Source of the DNA: Candidatus Litorirhabdus singularis
Lineage (GTDB): Bacteria; Pseudomonadota; Gammaproteobacteria; Pseudomonadales; Halieaceae
Direction: 5' to 3'
NCBI RefSeq assembly: GCF_026262625.1
Contig: NZ_SHNN01000001.1
Span: 496,001-560,000 of the forward strand
Length of the DNA: 64,000 nucleotides
Shown here: one piece after another, positions 45,413 to 52,839 of the stretch
Numbering within the stretch: the stretch's first letter is position 1
Layout of the letters: each line of letters opens with the position of its first letter
Made by a program: the position numbers and the translations under genes
Notes under the pieces: model-generated
What the model was told of the DNA's origin: nothing
The model's input: the letters and a program-made list of their open reading frames with translations, nothing else
Databases searched by the model: none

Positions 45413-46231
45413 ATGGAAACCAAAGGGCTACAGAACTTTTTTTGGTCAGTGCGCAGTAATCGCGCCTTCGAAGCCTTTGTTATCGTCGTTATTATCGCCT
45501 CCGCGCTGCTGGTAGGCGCAAAGACCTACAATATTTCGGGTAACTGGCGCACTGTTATTTACGTTCTCGACTGGATCATTACCCTGATCTTCCTCACCGA
45601 AATAAGCGTCAGATTTCTCGGTGAAAAGCGCAAACTGGACTTTTTCAAGCAAGGCTGGAATATATTTGACACGCTTATTGTGGTCGCCAGTCTGGTGCCG
45701 ATTGAAGACAGTGACATGGCCTTGGTAGGCAGACTGATCAGAATTTTTCGGGTGCTGCGGCTGATTTCTATTATCCCGGAAATGCGCATATTGATGAACG
45801 CGCTGATTAAGGCACTGCCCCAGTTGGGCTATGTGCTGGTGCTGATGTTCATCATCTTCTATATCTATGGCGCCATCGGCAGCATGCTATTTGCAGAGAT
45901 CAATCCGGCACTGTGGGGCGATATAGCCCGCGCCATGCTCACGCTGTTTCGCGTCATGACATTCGAGGACTGGACCGATGTCATGTACGAAACCATGGTG
46001 CTATACCCACTCAGCTGGAGCTATTACCTATCCTTTATCTTCCTGTCCGCCTTCGCCTTCCTCAACATGGTGATCGGCATTGTGGTCAATGTGCTAAATG
46101 AGGAAAACGACCGCGTCATGCTGGAAGAGCAGGGCTTAACCAAAGTCAGCCTCAACGAGATCCACACGCAGCTTAATGATATACAAAGCATGCTCGCGCT
46201 CGCCGAAGCCAAGCGGAGCAATCAGGAGTAG
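45413..46231 (+). CDS. voltage-gated cation channel of the bacterial Nav family, calcium-type filter
   Basis: A 272-residue single-domain six-helix channel. S4 carries R107, R110, R113 and R116 in RLIRIFRVLRL. The pore has FRVMTFEDWTD, filter residues 183-189, then S6 AFLNMVIGIVVNVL and a C-terminal coiled coil (~246-268). It aligns with NaChBac and NavAb, whose filters read TLESWxx. The added Asp at the fourth and seventh filter positions match CavAb (TLDDWSD), engineered from NavAb to pass calcium. AGAGGA precedes ATG 45413. Confidence 0.93.
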   Translation: METKGLQNFFWSVRSNRAFEAFVIVVIIASALLVGAKTYNISGNWRTVIYVLDWIITLIFLTEISVRFLGEKRKLDFFKQGWNIFDTLIVVASLVPIEDSDMALVGRLIRIFRVLRLISIIPEMRILMNALIKALPQLGYVLVLMFIIFYIYGAIGSMLFAEINPALWGDIARAMLTLFRVMTFEDWTDVMYETMVLYPLSWSYYLSFIFLSAFAFLNMVIGIVVNVLNEENDRVMLEEQGLTKVSLNEIHTQLNDIQSMLALAEAKRSNQE

Positions 46232-46252
46232 GCCAGCCGGGGAAAACGCAGC

Positions 46253-47242
46253 TTATGCAGTAAGGTCTACTACCACTTTTCCCTCTACTTTACCGGCCGC
46301 AATATGCTCAATGGCCTTGCGCCCGTCGGCAAAGGAAAACACCTGCTGCATGCCACTTTTGAGATCTCCCCCCGCCCAATGGGAAATGAGATCCTCATGT
46401 GCAGCCAACATAAATTCGGGCGAATAGCCCACCGGCATCGCGCCCACCAATGAGATATTGCGGGGCAGGGTTTCGGGCAGGCTTATAAGCGGCCACTCGC
46501 CAGAGGCATAGCCGATAATCACAAAGCGGCCCTCGAAGGCGGTTGCCTTGAACCCGGCTCGGCCCGCCTTGCCACCGACTGGATCGAACACCACACTGGC
46601 TCCCTGTCCATCGGTCAGTGCCAGCGCTGCCTCGGTAATGTTTTCCTTACGGTGATCAATAACTGCATCGGCACCCAGGCTCTGACAGAAAGCAGCCTTA
46701 CGCTCACCGCCGGCGACAGCAATCACCTTGGCTCCCTTGGCACGCGCCAGCTGCACAGCGGCAGAACCGGAACTGCCTGATGCACCCAGCACCAGCACAG
46801 TATCGTCGGCACTGAGACGGGCGCGCTGCACCAGTCCAATCCACGCAGTGAGGTAGGGGATGAAAAAACCCGCTGCTTCTACACCAGTCATACCATCGGG
46901 CACCGGCAGCGCCATGGCCTCAGCCATCAGGCAGTATTCAGCCAGACCGCCATATTGCTGTTGAAATAACGTTGGGCCCATTACTCGCTGACCCAGCAGC
47001 GCTGGATCAACGCCATCACCCACTGCAACCACTTTACCGCAGGCTTCCTGTGACGGCGTAAACGGCAGAGGCGGCACCAGCGGATAGTTATTCTGGCACA
47101 TGAAGACATCGGGTAAGCCCAGGCCAGCAGCTTCTACCTCCAGCTTCACTTGGCCAGGGCCGGCCTCAAAATCGGCAAAATTTTCGTCCAACTCAACCAC
47201 TTCTCGCGGCTCTCCAAAATTCTTTACTCGCCAACTACGCAT
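46253..47242 (-). CDS. NADPH:quinone oxidoreductase-like MDR protein
   Basis: A 329-residue zinc-free medium-chain dehydrogenase. The coenzyme motif GASGSSGSAAVQLA lies near 152-165, and there are no structural zinc Cys. The N-terminal GroES-like part has QEACGKVVAVGDGVD. It resembles NADPH quinone reductases and enoyl reductases (QorA type). The gene sits alone between the channel gene and a serine hydrolase on the same strand as the latter. Confidence 0.92.
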   Translation of the reverse strand: MRSWRVKNFGEPREVVELDENFADFEAGPGQVKLEVEAAGLGLPDVFMCQNNYPLVPPLPFTPSQEACGKVVAVGDGVDPALLGQRVMGPTLFQQQYGGLAEYCLMAEAMALPVPDGMTGVEAAGFFIPYLTAWIGLVQRARLSADDTVLVLGASGSSGSAAVQLARAKGAKVIAVAGGERKAAFCQSLGADAVIDHRKENITEAALALTDGQGASVVFDPVGGKAGRAGFKATAFEGRFVIIGYASGEWPLISLPETLPRNISLVGAMPVGYSPEFMLAAHEDLISHWAGGDLKSGMQQVFSFADGRKAIEHIAAGKVEGKVVVDLTA

Positions 47243-47284
47243 GTCTGTGGTGCTCCTGTTTTACTATTCAAAAAATCAAACCAC

Positions 47285-48430
47285 CTAGTGAAGTACTGAC
47301 AACACCTGTTCAATATAAAAGGGCAGTACTTCCTCCATAGTTTCGCGCTCTACGGCCCGAGACTCGCCCAATCTGACAATCACCAGATCGTATTCCGGCA
47401 CTACCACAACGTACTGGCCAAGATGGCCACGCAGAGAATAAAAAGCTGGCTCGTTCTCCGTATTTAGCCAAGTCGAAAGCCCGTAGTCAGGTGCGCCGCG
47501 CACACTACGCATTGCTTCAACAAACGCAGTGGGCACCAACTGCTGACCCTCCCAGACACCATCTTGCAGCATCAGCTGGCCAAAGCGGGCGAAATTCCGC
47601 GCGCTAGTATTGATACAACAAAACGCCAGCTCCATACCCGAGTTGTCCAGATGCCAAAGCCCATCTGCATCCATACCCAGAGGCTGCCATAGTTTTTCAC
47701 TCAGGTAGCCACTGAGGGTTGCTTCGGGATCGGATTGTTGCAGGGCTCTGGCCAGAGTCGTTGCCAATAATTGGGTTGAAGCACTGGAGTAATAGAAATA
47801 GCTCTCCGGGGTTTTACTGAATTCCCCGTCGAGCACAAAGTCGGTCACATCATCACCGTAAACCAGCTTTACGGTCGGGCTCAGCGCGCTGTAATAGCGT
47901 TCGTCCCACTCGTAGCCTGAAGTCATAGCCGACAAGGAACCGAGGCTTGCCAGCCGGGCATTAGGATCCTCTGAAAATTCTGGCAACCAATCCAGCAGCG
48001 GTTGCTCCAGCCCCTCAACGCGGCCTTCCTCAATAGCTATACCCAGCAGCAGGGTCAGCACTGTCTTGGCCATGGAAAAAGAATTGGTCCTGCTTTCGGC
48101 TGTATAGCCCTGTAAGTATTGTTCAGCCACCACTTCACCGCGATGCAACGCCAGAAACGCAATCGCATCATTGTCGCTTAGAAATGTGAGCAGCTCTTCT
48201 GGCAACGGTCGCAGACCGCCAGCAGCCTGAGGCCAAGGCTGCACGTTACCCCCCTTGATTACGCGAGTTGCGAAAACCTCATGATCATTGATATTGGCAG
48301 TCTCATTGCCTGCCAGATAAGTCCGCTGTAACGCGGTCACCAGGTACTGATTGTCAGTCACCTGTAGCAACCCCAAAGCCACTATGACCACAGCAATCAA
48401 GCCGACCAGAATACGTCCAATTTTCATCAA
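47285..48430 (-). CDS. serine hydrolase of the class C beta-lactamase family
   Basis: A 381-residue protein with an N-terminal hydrophobic helix (about 5-24) that anchors or exports it. The catalytic SxxK motif is S-MAK in NSFSMAKTVL, and YYSSAS supplies the Tyr-containing second motif. The family includes esterases and D-aminopeptidases; EstB-type or 6-aminohexanoate-hydrolase-like activity is likelier than beta-lactamase. ATG 48430 or the next codon may be the start. A short hairpin lies just upstream. Confidence 0.9.
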   Translation of the reverse strand: MMKIGRILVGLIAVVIVALGLLQVTDNQYLVTALQRTYLAGNETANINDHEVFATRVIKGGNVQPWPQAAGGLRPLPEELLTFLSDNDAIAFLALHRGEVVAEQYLQGYTAESRTNSFSMAKTVLTLLLGIAIEEGRVEGLEQPLLDWLPEFSEDPNARLASLGSLSAMTSGYEWDERYYSALSPTVKLVYGDDVTDFVLDGEFSKTPESYFYYSSASTQLLATTLARALQQSDPEATLSGYLSEKLWQPLGMDADGLWHLDNSGMELAFCCINTSARNFARFGQLMLQDGVWEGQQLVPTAFVEAMRSVRGAPDYGLSTWLNTENEPAFYSLRGHLGQYVVVVPEYDLVIVRLGESRAVERETMEEVLPFYIEQVLSVLH

Positions 48431-48803
48431 TAAACTCCGGGTTCATCCCTGCCATGAAGGCAGGAAATTGCCACAGAGTTTACACCATGAAGCCGGCAAC
48501 GCGCGCTATGTAGCTACAGGATACGCGGCAAGCCGGTGATCCGTGTGCACATGGGGAATGCTGCGGGGCATTCAGGCAAACGGCCAAGAATGGGAGCTTT
48601 CGTGAGTTTGAGTCCACATTACGCTAAATCACCGGCCACAGAATCGGTACCTGTATCACACTTGAGACTAAAGCGGGTTGACCGCATCAAGGCTCGGGAG
48701 TGAAATCGGAACCAAGCAGCGATGACTGCCCGGGAATGCCAATCCTGCACTACAGCAGGCAGCGGCGTAGCCAACCAATAAAAGCCAAACAGGGATTATT
48801 ACG
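48431..48803. other. 373-base intergenic stretch
   Basis: No convincing gene on either strand. It holds a small hairpin, CCTGCC-ATGAA-GGCAGG (48448-48464), in the leader of the serine hydrolase gene. The rest is GC-balanced and without repeats. The promoter of the SutA-like gene is presumably here, but I could not fix it. Confidence 0.6.
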
Positions 48804-48995
48804 ATGAGCAATACAGACAACAAAGAAAATCCAGCACTGAAGCAACGTATCAGCGCTGAAATCGCCAGTCAGGTAGAAGAGTTTCTGCGTAGCGGTGGCA
48901 ACATAGAAGTCGTCGACAACCACTCGGTGACAGTCGCTGCTATGCCCAAAGGAAGTGTCTGGGACGACAGCAGCACCAGTAATCTGCTGGGTTAA
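48804..48995 (+). CDS. SutA-like small RNA polymerase-binding protein
   Basis: A 63-residue soluble protein. Residues ~18-43 (IASQVEEFLRSGGNIEVVD and onward) resemble the helix-turn segment of SutA (KAMEEFLSRGGKVQEIE-like), the Pseudomonas protein that binds RNA polymerase and supports rRNA transcription in slow growth. The long acidic N-terminal tail of SutA is missing; the first 15 residues are merely polar. The match is short and made by eye. A divergent role is possible. Confidence 0.5.
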   Translation: MSNTDNKENPALKQRISAEIASQVEEFLRSGGNIEVVDNHSVTVAAMPKGSVWDDSSTSNLLG

Positions 48996-49011
48996 ATCTC
49001 GGCAACGATTT

Positions 49012-49698
49012 TCAGGTGACCCAACCGCCACTGAAAGCAAAGCTCTGGCCGACGAAAAAATTCACTTCGCTGGAGGCCAGGAACACGGCGAACTGAGCGT
49101 CTTCCTCAGGGGTAGCAAGACGCCCCAATGGAACCTCATTGCGAAGACGACGTTGAAACGCGTCTAGCTCCTGTACTTCGGGTGGAAAGTAAGTCGGGTT
49201 ATCGACAAAATTCTGGGCAATCAGGTTGATCTGGATATTCTCCGCTGCTACCTCGGCACCGGCCGCTCTGACGTAGGCGATTTGAGCCCCGCGCGCAGCG
49301 CTATAAGTAGTTACCTTCGGCATACCTCGCAGGGCGGAGGCACTGCCCATCACCACTATTTTCCCCTCTCCCCGGTCCAGCATCTGCGGCAATAGTGCAC
49401 GGAATAAGCGCGGCAAGGGATCTACTAAATGCGAAAAAGCGTGTCTCCACTCTTCTTCAGTCACGTCCACAATAGCAGTCCGCGGTGCCGGAATTGCCAG
49501 GTTGGCAATTAGCACGTCAACCCGACCGCTGCGCTCTACTAGCGCTTCGGCTGCACCGGGCTCTGCCAAAGTCTCTGGCGCGGCGATAACCTCAGCACCA
49601 TAAGCGGCAAACCCCTTACACAGTGCGGGCCCCATAAATTCCTCAGACTGAGTGATCAACACCCGCTTGCCCGCCAGACTATCCCCTATCCTATCCAT
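49012..49698 (-). CDS. probable halohydrin dehalogenase (SDR fold)
   Basis: A 228-residue SDR-fold protein without the nucleotide motif TGxxxGxG. Instead residues 16-23 read TQSEEFMG, which is T-x4-F-x-G, and S119, Y132 and R136 form S-x12-Y-x3-R. Both patterns define halohydrin dehalogenases, where Arg replaces the SDR Lys and the cofactor site binds halide. The segment VDNPTYFPPE also parallels the halide-site loop of HheC (SPYFYP). It would release halide from vicinal haloalcohols to give epoxides. Subtype and substrate are not determined. Confidence 0.85.
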   Translation of the reverse strand: MDRIGDSLAGKRVLITQSEEFMGPALCKGFAAYGAEVIAAPETLAEPGAAEALVERSGRVDVLIANLAIPAPRTAIVDVTEEEWRHAFSHLVDPLPRLFRALLPQMLDRGEGKIVVMGSASALRGMPKVTTYSAARGAQIAYVRAAGAEVAAENIQINLIAQNFVDNPTYFPPEVQELDAFQRRLRNEVPLGRLATPEEDAQFAVFLASSEVNFFVGQSFAFSGGWVT

Positions 49699-49868
49699 TC
49701 AAATTCTCCATTAAAGTCAGTACCTCCAGTATTAGCCGGCACAGTTATTGCGCAGCGAACAAAAGATGCGGCGTCCACATTCGCTGCTGTAATACACAGC
49801 ACAGACGTCTGGACGTGGTATCTGACGTAAGCTAGTCTCCCGCATCACCCCCAGTCGCGAGCCCCATC

Positions 49869-50279
49869 ATGACCGCTACCTTTATCGACAATGAGCTGGC
49901 CACCATCAAGGCCATGTTGCACGATTACCCTGCCGACAAACCAGTAGTAATGCTGAATCTACTCCGCTTTGCCCAGCAAGCCAATTTCAAAGCTACGGAT
50001 AATGCTGAACCCTGTAGCGGCATGGAAGCCTTTATGCACTATAGCGAGGGTGTAAGCCCGCTCATTGAAAAGGCTGGCGGAGCCGTTATATGGCAAGGGC
50101 GCCAGGCAGCTATGCTGATAGGACCCAGCGACAAAAATTGGGAACTTGTAGTGCTAGTGCGTTATCCATCTGCCCGCGCTTTTGTTGAAATGATCAGCTC
50201 AGACGCCTATCAGAAAGTGGCCTTCTACCGCAGTGCAGCCTTAGTTGACTCGCGCCTGATAGCCCATCAAGAATTCTAA
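49869..50279 (+). CDS. DUF1330 family protein
   Basis: A 136-residue ferredoxin-like fold protein. KPVVMLNLLRF near 24-34, a central KAGGAVIWQGRQ and VVLVRYPSARAFVEMISSDAYQK are the DUF1330 pattern. These small proteins are dimers of unknown activity related to ABM and EthD families. It is divergent from the halohydrin dehalogenase gene across 170 bases and could share its control region. Confidence 0.88.
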   Translation: MTATFIDNELATIKAMLHDYPADKPVVMLNLLRFAQQANFKATDNAEPCSGMEAFMHYSEGVSPLIEKAGGAVIWQGRQAAMLIGPSDKNWELVVLVRYPSARAFVEMISSDAYQKVAFYRSAALVDSRLIAHQEF

Positions 50280-50292
50280 CGCTGATTGAGGC

Positions 50293-50748
50293 CTAGCTGG
50301 CAGCAACGCTAGCGGATTCATCCAGACTCCAACATTGGCGAGTGACCAGGCGCAGAATCGCATACAACAATAGTCCCACCGGACCCACCATCAACGTCGC
50401 CAGCAGACACGGCACAACCAACCAGTGGTTGATCCCCAGACGGCGTGAGTCACGCACCTGCCAGGCACCCACAAAAAGATCGAAGGCCAAATAGTGGATC
50501 CATCCACCAAGCACTGCCATAGGGCTCTGAAACAACAGCATCACGCCCTGTAGTGAGCCGAATCCGGCGCCCTCGGGACCGGGAGGACCAAAGAACAGTG
50601 CCCACATATACGGCACCGCCAACAGCGCGGGTATCCATACCGCATGCACTAGCACTGCAGTAACTCGATGATGGGGAAGTACTAGCAGTAATAGCCAAGC
50701 CGGCAGCACGGCATAGTTGGCAATTGCAAAGAGGGTATCCGGACTCAT
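50293..50748 (-). CDS. ABA4-like (DUF4281) membrane protein
   Basis: A 151-residue inner-membrane protein with four hydrophobic helices. The C-terminal INHWLVVPCLLATLMVGPVG then LLLYAILR is the ABA4/DUF4281 hallmark; the plant member is needed for neoxanthin synthesis. Bacterial homologues have no settled role. GGAG eight bases before ATG 50748 supports the start. No carotenoid gene is in the window. Confidence 0.82.
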   Translation of the reverse strand: MSPDTLFAIANYAVLPAWLLLLVLPHHRVTAVLVHAVWIPALLAVPYMWALFFGPPGPEGAGFGSLQGVMLLFQSPMAVLGGWIHYLAFDLFVGAWQVRDSRRLGINHWLVVPCLLATLMVGPVGLLLYAILRLVTRQCWSLDESASVAAS

Positions 50749-50863
50749 GGGCAAATCTCCATGCTGCGACGCAGCTGTTATCTTATGCCCACCAGCATGG
50801 CGCACGCGGGATTTATCCACAAGGTCATCCGCGCAGACTCAAACGGCACAGAGTCAGTGCAAA

Positions 50864-51619
50864 TCAGCGGCCCTGTGCCGACGACTTTATCGGCTTCAGT
50901 TCCAGAATGCGGATATTGCGCAACCACACCTTGTCCCAATGATCCTGGAACCCAATGTGACCGCGCATTAGTGTGCCGTAGCGAGGGCGATCAGTAAATT
51001 TGCTCTCCGCGTATAACGCCTGCCACTGTGGACTGCCCTGCGTAAAACTAGCGGTGACGCGTCCGTTCAAACGGAACTCAACATCGGCCCCGTTGGCGAC
51101 GATATGCACCTGATTCCAACTGCCCGCCGCCACCGTAGTATCGTGATCGGGAGCGATCATATCGTAGTACGCACCCGCGCGATGTGTGGGGTTACGCGCA
51201 TCCCAGTGCCCGGCGTTGTCCAGAATCTGCATCTCATACCCGCTGTGATGAATGCTATCGCCCAGTTCATCACCCCGGATAAAGATACCGCTGTTTCCGG
51301 AATCGGCAATACGCCACTCCAGCTTCAACTCAAAATCTCCAAACTGACGCCGCGAAATAATATCGCCACCACCACCAACACGCGCCAAACAGCCATTTTC
51401 TATAGCCCAGCCAGGATCCAGAGTCGCCTGTTGATAGCTGCGCCAATGCTCCAGGCTACTGCCATCGAAAAGCAGTTCCCAGCCGGCATCAGCCTCCTGT
51501 GCTGTGAGCCCATTGATACACTCTTGCGCTTCTATTATGGGATCATCACCACAACCCATAAGACCGTTAAGACAGCCCAGTAAAAGTGTTCCTTTCAAGC
51601 CTAACGTGATTCGCCCCAT
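50864..51619 (-). CDS. DUF1080 lipoprotein
   Basis: A 251-residue protein with a lipoprotein signal ending in LMGC (Cys ~23). The body is a concanavalin-like beta sandwich: WELLFDGSSLEHW, DFELKLEWRIADSGNSGIFIRG and YEMQILDNAGH are DUF1080 signatures, the family named 3-keto-disaccharide hydrolase. It would act on glycosides or sugars in the periplasm, a role inferred from family. It may act with the exported isomerase-like protein at 8.6 kb, but the genes are far apart. Confidence 0.9.
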   Translation of the reverse strand: MGRITLGLKGTLLLGCLNGLMGCGDDPIIEAQECINGLTAQEADAGWELLFDGSSLEHWRSYQQATLDPGWAIENGCLARVGGGGDIISRRQFGDFELKLEWRIADSGNSGIFIRGDELGDSIHHSGYEMQILDNAGHWDARNPTHRAGAYYDMIAPDHDTTVAAGSWNQVHIVANGADVEFRLNGRVTASFTQGSPQWQALYAESKFTDRPRYGTLMRGHIGFQDHWDKVWLRNIRILELKPIKSSAQGR

Positions 51620-51776
51620 CGCTTTTTATTCTCCAGGCTGACCAAAAAACATATTGCTCTACAAGCAGATAGTGCCGTAATGCAGTGCCACACTCACCAT
51701 ACCCTTAAATCTCGCTAAGTGGCGCCTTGCATAAGGCATTAATAGACAGCCAGCAAGCGCTCGCTATCGCGCGGCA

Positions 51777-52784
51777 TCAAACACCGGGAATAGGCAGAGG
51801 CGCGGCACGATGTCGCACCTTGGGCCACACCTCGTCGGCAAATAGCTGCAGGCCGCGCCAGGCAAACTCAGGGTCCAGGCCACCGAGCAGTGGCGTAAGA
51901 ATGAAGGTTGAGCAATCGTCCATTGATTCAATCAACGCCACCGCCTGCTCCGGAGTTAATACCTGATAGGCGCCGCTGCGCCGAAGATCATCGACATCAA
52001 CACCGCCAGCGAAAGGACCCGCCGCTTTACCGTAAGCCTCTATCGTCCACTCCGCGTAGGACTCGACACAATGCACGACATGCGGCGCAATCGTCGCCCA
52101 CGCCGCTTCTACATCATGTGTGACATAAGTATATATAGGTCCGAGCCGATGGAACTTTTCACCTGGGTCGGACTTGCCCAGGCGCAAACGCTCGGCTCGG
52201 TAGACATCCCAGTTCTCGCCATTGGGTGGAAAAAATCCGTCGGCAATATCTGCAGCTCGCTTGGCAACTGCCGGATGCGCGCCGCCCAACAACAGCGGTG
52301 GCGTCACCTCGGGTATGGGAGTCACTGTGACTCTGCGGCCCTGATGCTCAAATTCCTCGCCACTCCAGGCCTGACGTAACACGCTGAAGGCATCAAGATA
52401 CCCCTGCTTACGATCCTCGCGGCGGGTACCAAACATCTGAAATTCGTAGGGTCGATAACCGGCGCCAATAACCACCTGCATACGATTGCCGCTTAACAAC
52501 TGCAGCACGGCAAGGTCCTCCGCCAATTTTACCGGCTCGTATAGCGGCGCTAACAATACGTTGGGACGGATGGTAACTGAACTTGTTCGTGCCGCTATCG
52601 CTCCGGCCACAGCAATTGGCGAAGGCAGGTAGCCATCGGCGCTGGCATGGTGCTCGCCCAGGCTGACGCAATTGAAACCCAATTCATCGGCCCAGCTGAA
52701 CATGTCCAGTGCTGCCGCATACAATTCACCTGCCGGCGCACCGAATGCAGGTGCTCGAAAATCAAAGCTGATAACAAATTCCAT
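51777..52784 (-). CDS. luciferase-like (LLM) flavin-dependent monooxygenase
   Basis: A 335-residue TIM-barrel protein. GFNCVSLGEHHASADGYLPSP and VVIGAGYRPYEFQMFG, with LLLGGAHPAVAKRAADIADG near the middle, are typical of the bacterial luciferase family using FMN or F420. Oxidation of a hydrophobic substrate is likely; it cannot be specified. Two and a half copies of a 16-base repeat lie in its leader. It follows the second DUF3604 gene by 55 bases on the same strand. Confidence 0.9.
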   Translation of the reverse strand: MEFVISFDFRAPAFGAPAGELYAAALDMFSWADELGFNCVSLGEHHASADGYLPSPIAVAGAIAARTSSVTIRPNVLLAPLYEPVKLAEDLAVLQLLSGNRMQVVIGAGYRPYEFQMFGTRREDRKQGYLDAFSVLRQAWSGEEFEHQGRRVTVTPIPEVTPPLLLGGAHPAVAKRAADIADGFFPPNGENWDVYRAERLRLGKSDPGEKFHRLGPIYTYVTHDVEAAWATIAPHVVHCVESYAEWTIEAYGKAAGPFAGGVDVDDLRRSGAYQVLTPEQAVALIESMDDCSTFILTPLLGGLDPEFAWRGLQLFADEVWPKVRHRAAPLPIPGV

Positions 52785-52786
52785 AA

Positions 52787-52826
52787 TAACTATCGTTTCC
52801 CGTAACTATCGTTCCCTGTAACTAAA
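52787..52826 (-). repeat. 16-base tandem repeat in the luciferase-like gene leader
   Basis: Units at 52787-52802 and 52803-52818 (TAACTATCGTTTCCCG and TAACTATCGTTCCCTG on the plus strand) and a half unit to 52826. On the minus strand each full unit holds a purine run (GGGAA) that could act as a ribosome site, though these are 13-16 and 29-32 bases from the start. Confidence 0.8.
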
Positions 52827-52839
52827 GCTAACCCCCGAG

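Noticed and set aside
48750-49040. 96-residue minus-strand frame over the SutA-like gene
   Set aside because: It spans the SutA-like gene and the halohydrin dehalogenase end in antisense and has unlikely composition.
49012-49698. Reading the 49-kb gene as an ordinary SDR
   Set aside because: It lacks the TGxxxGxG cofactor motif and the catalytic Lys, and instead fits both halohydrin dehalogenase signatures.
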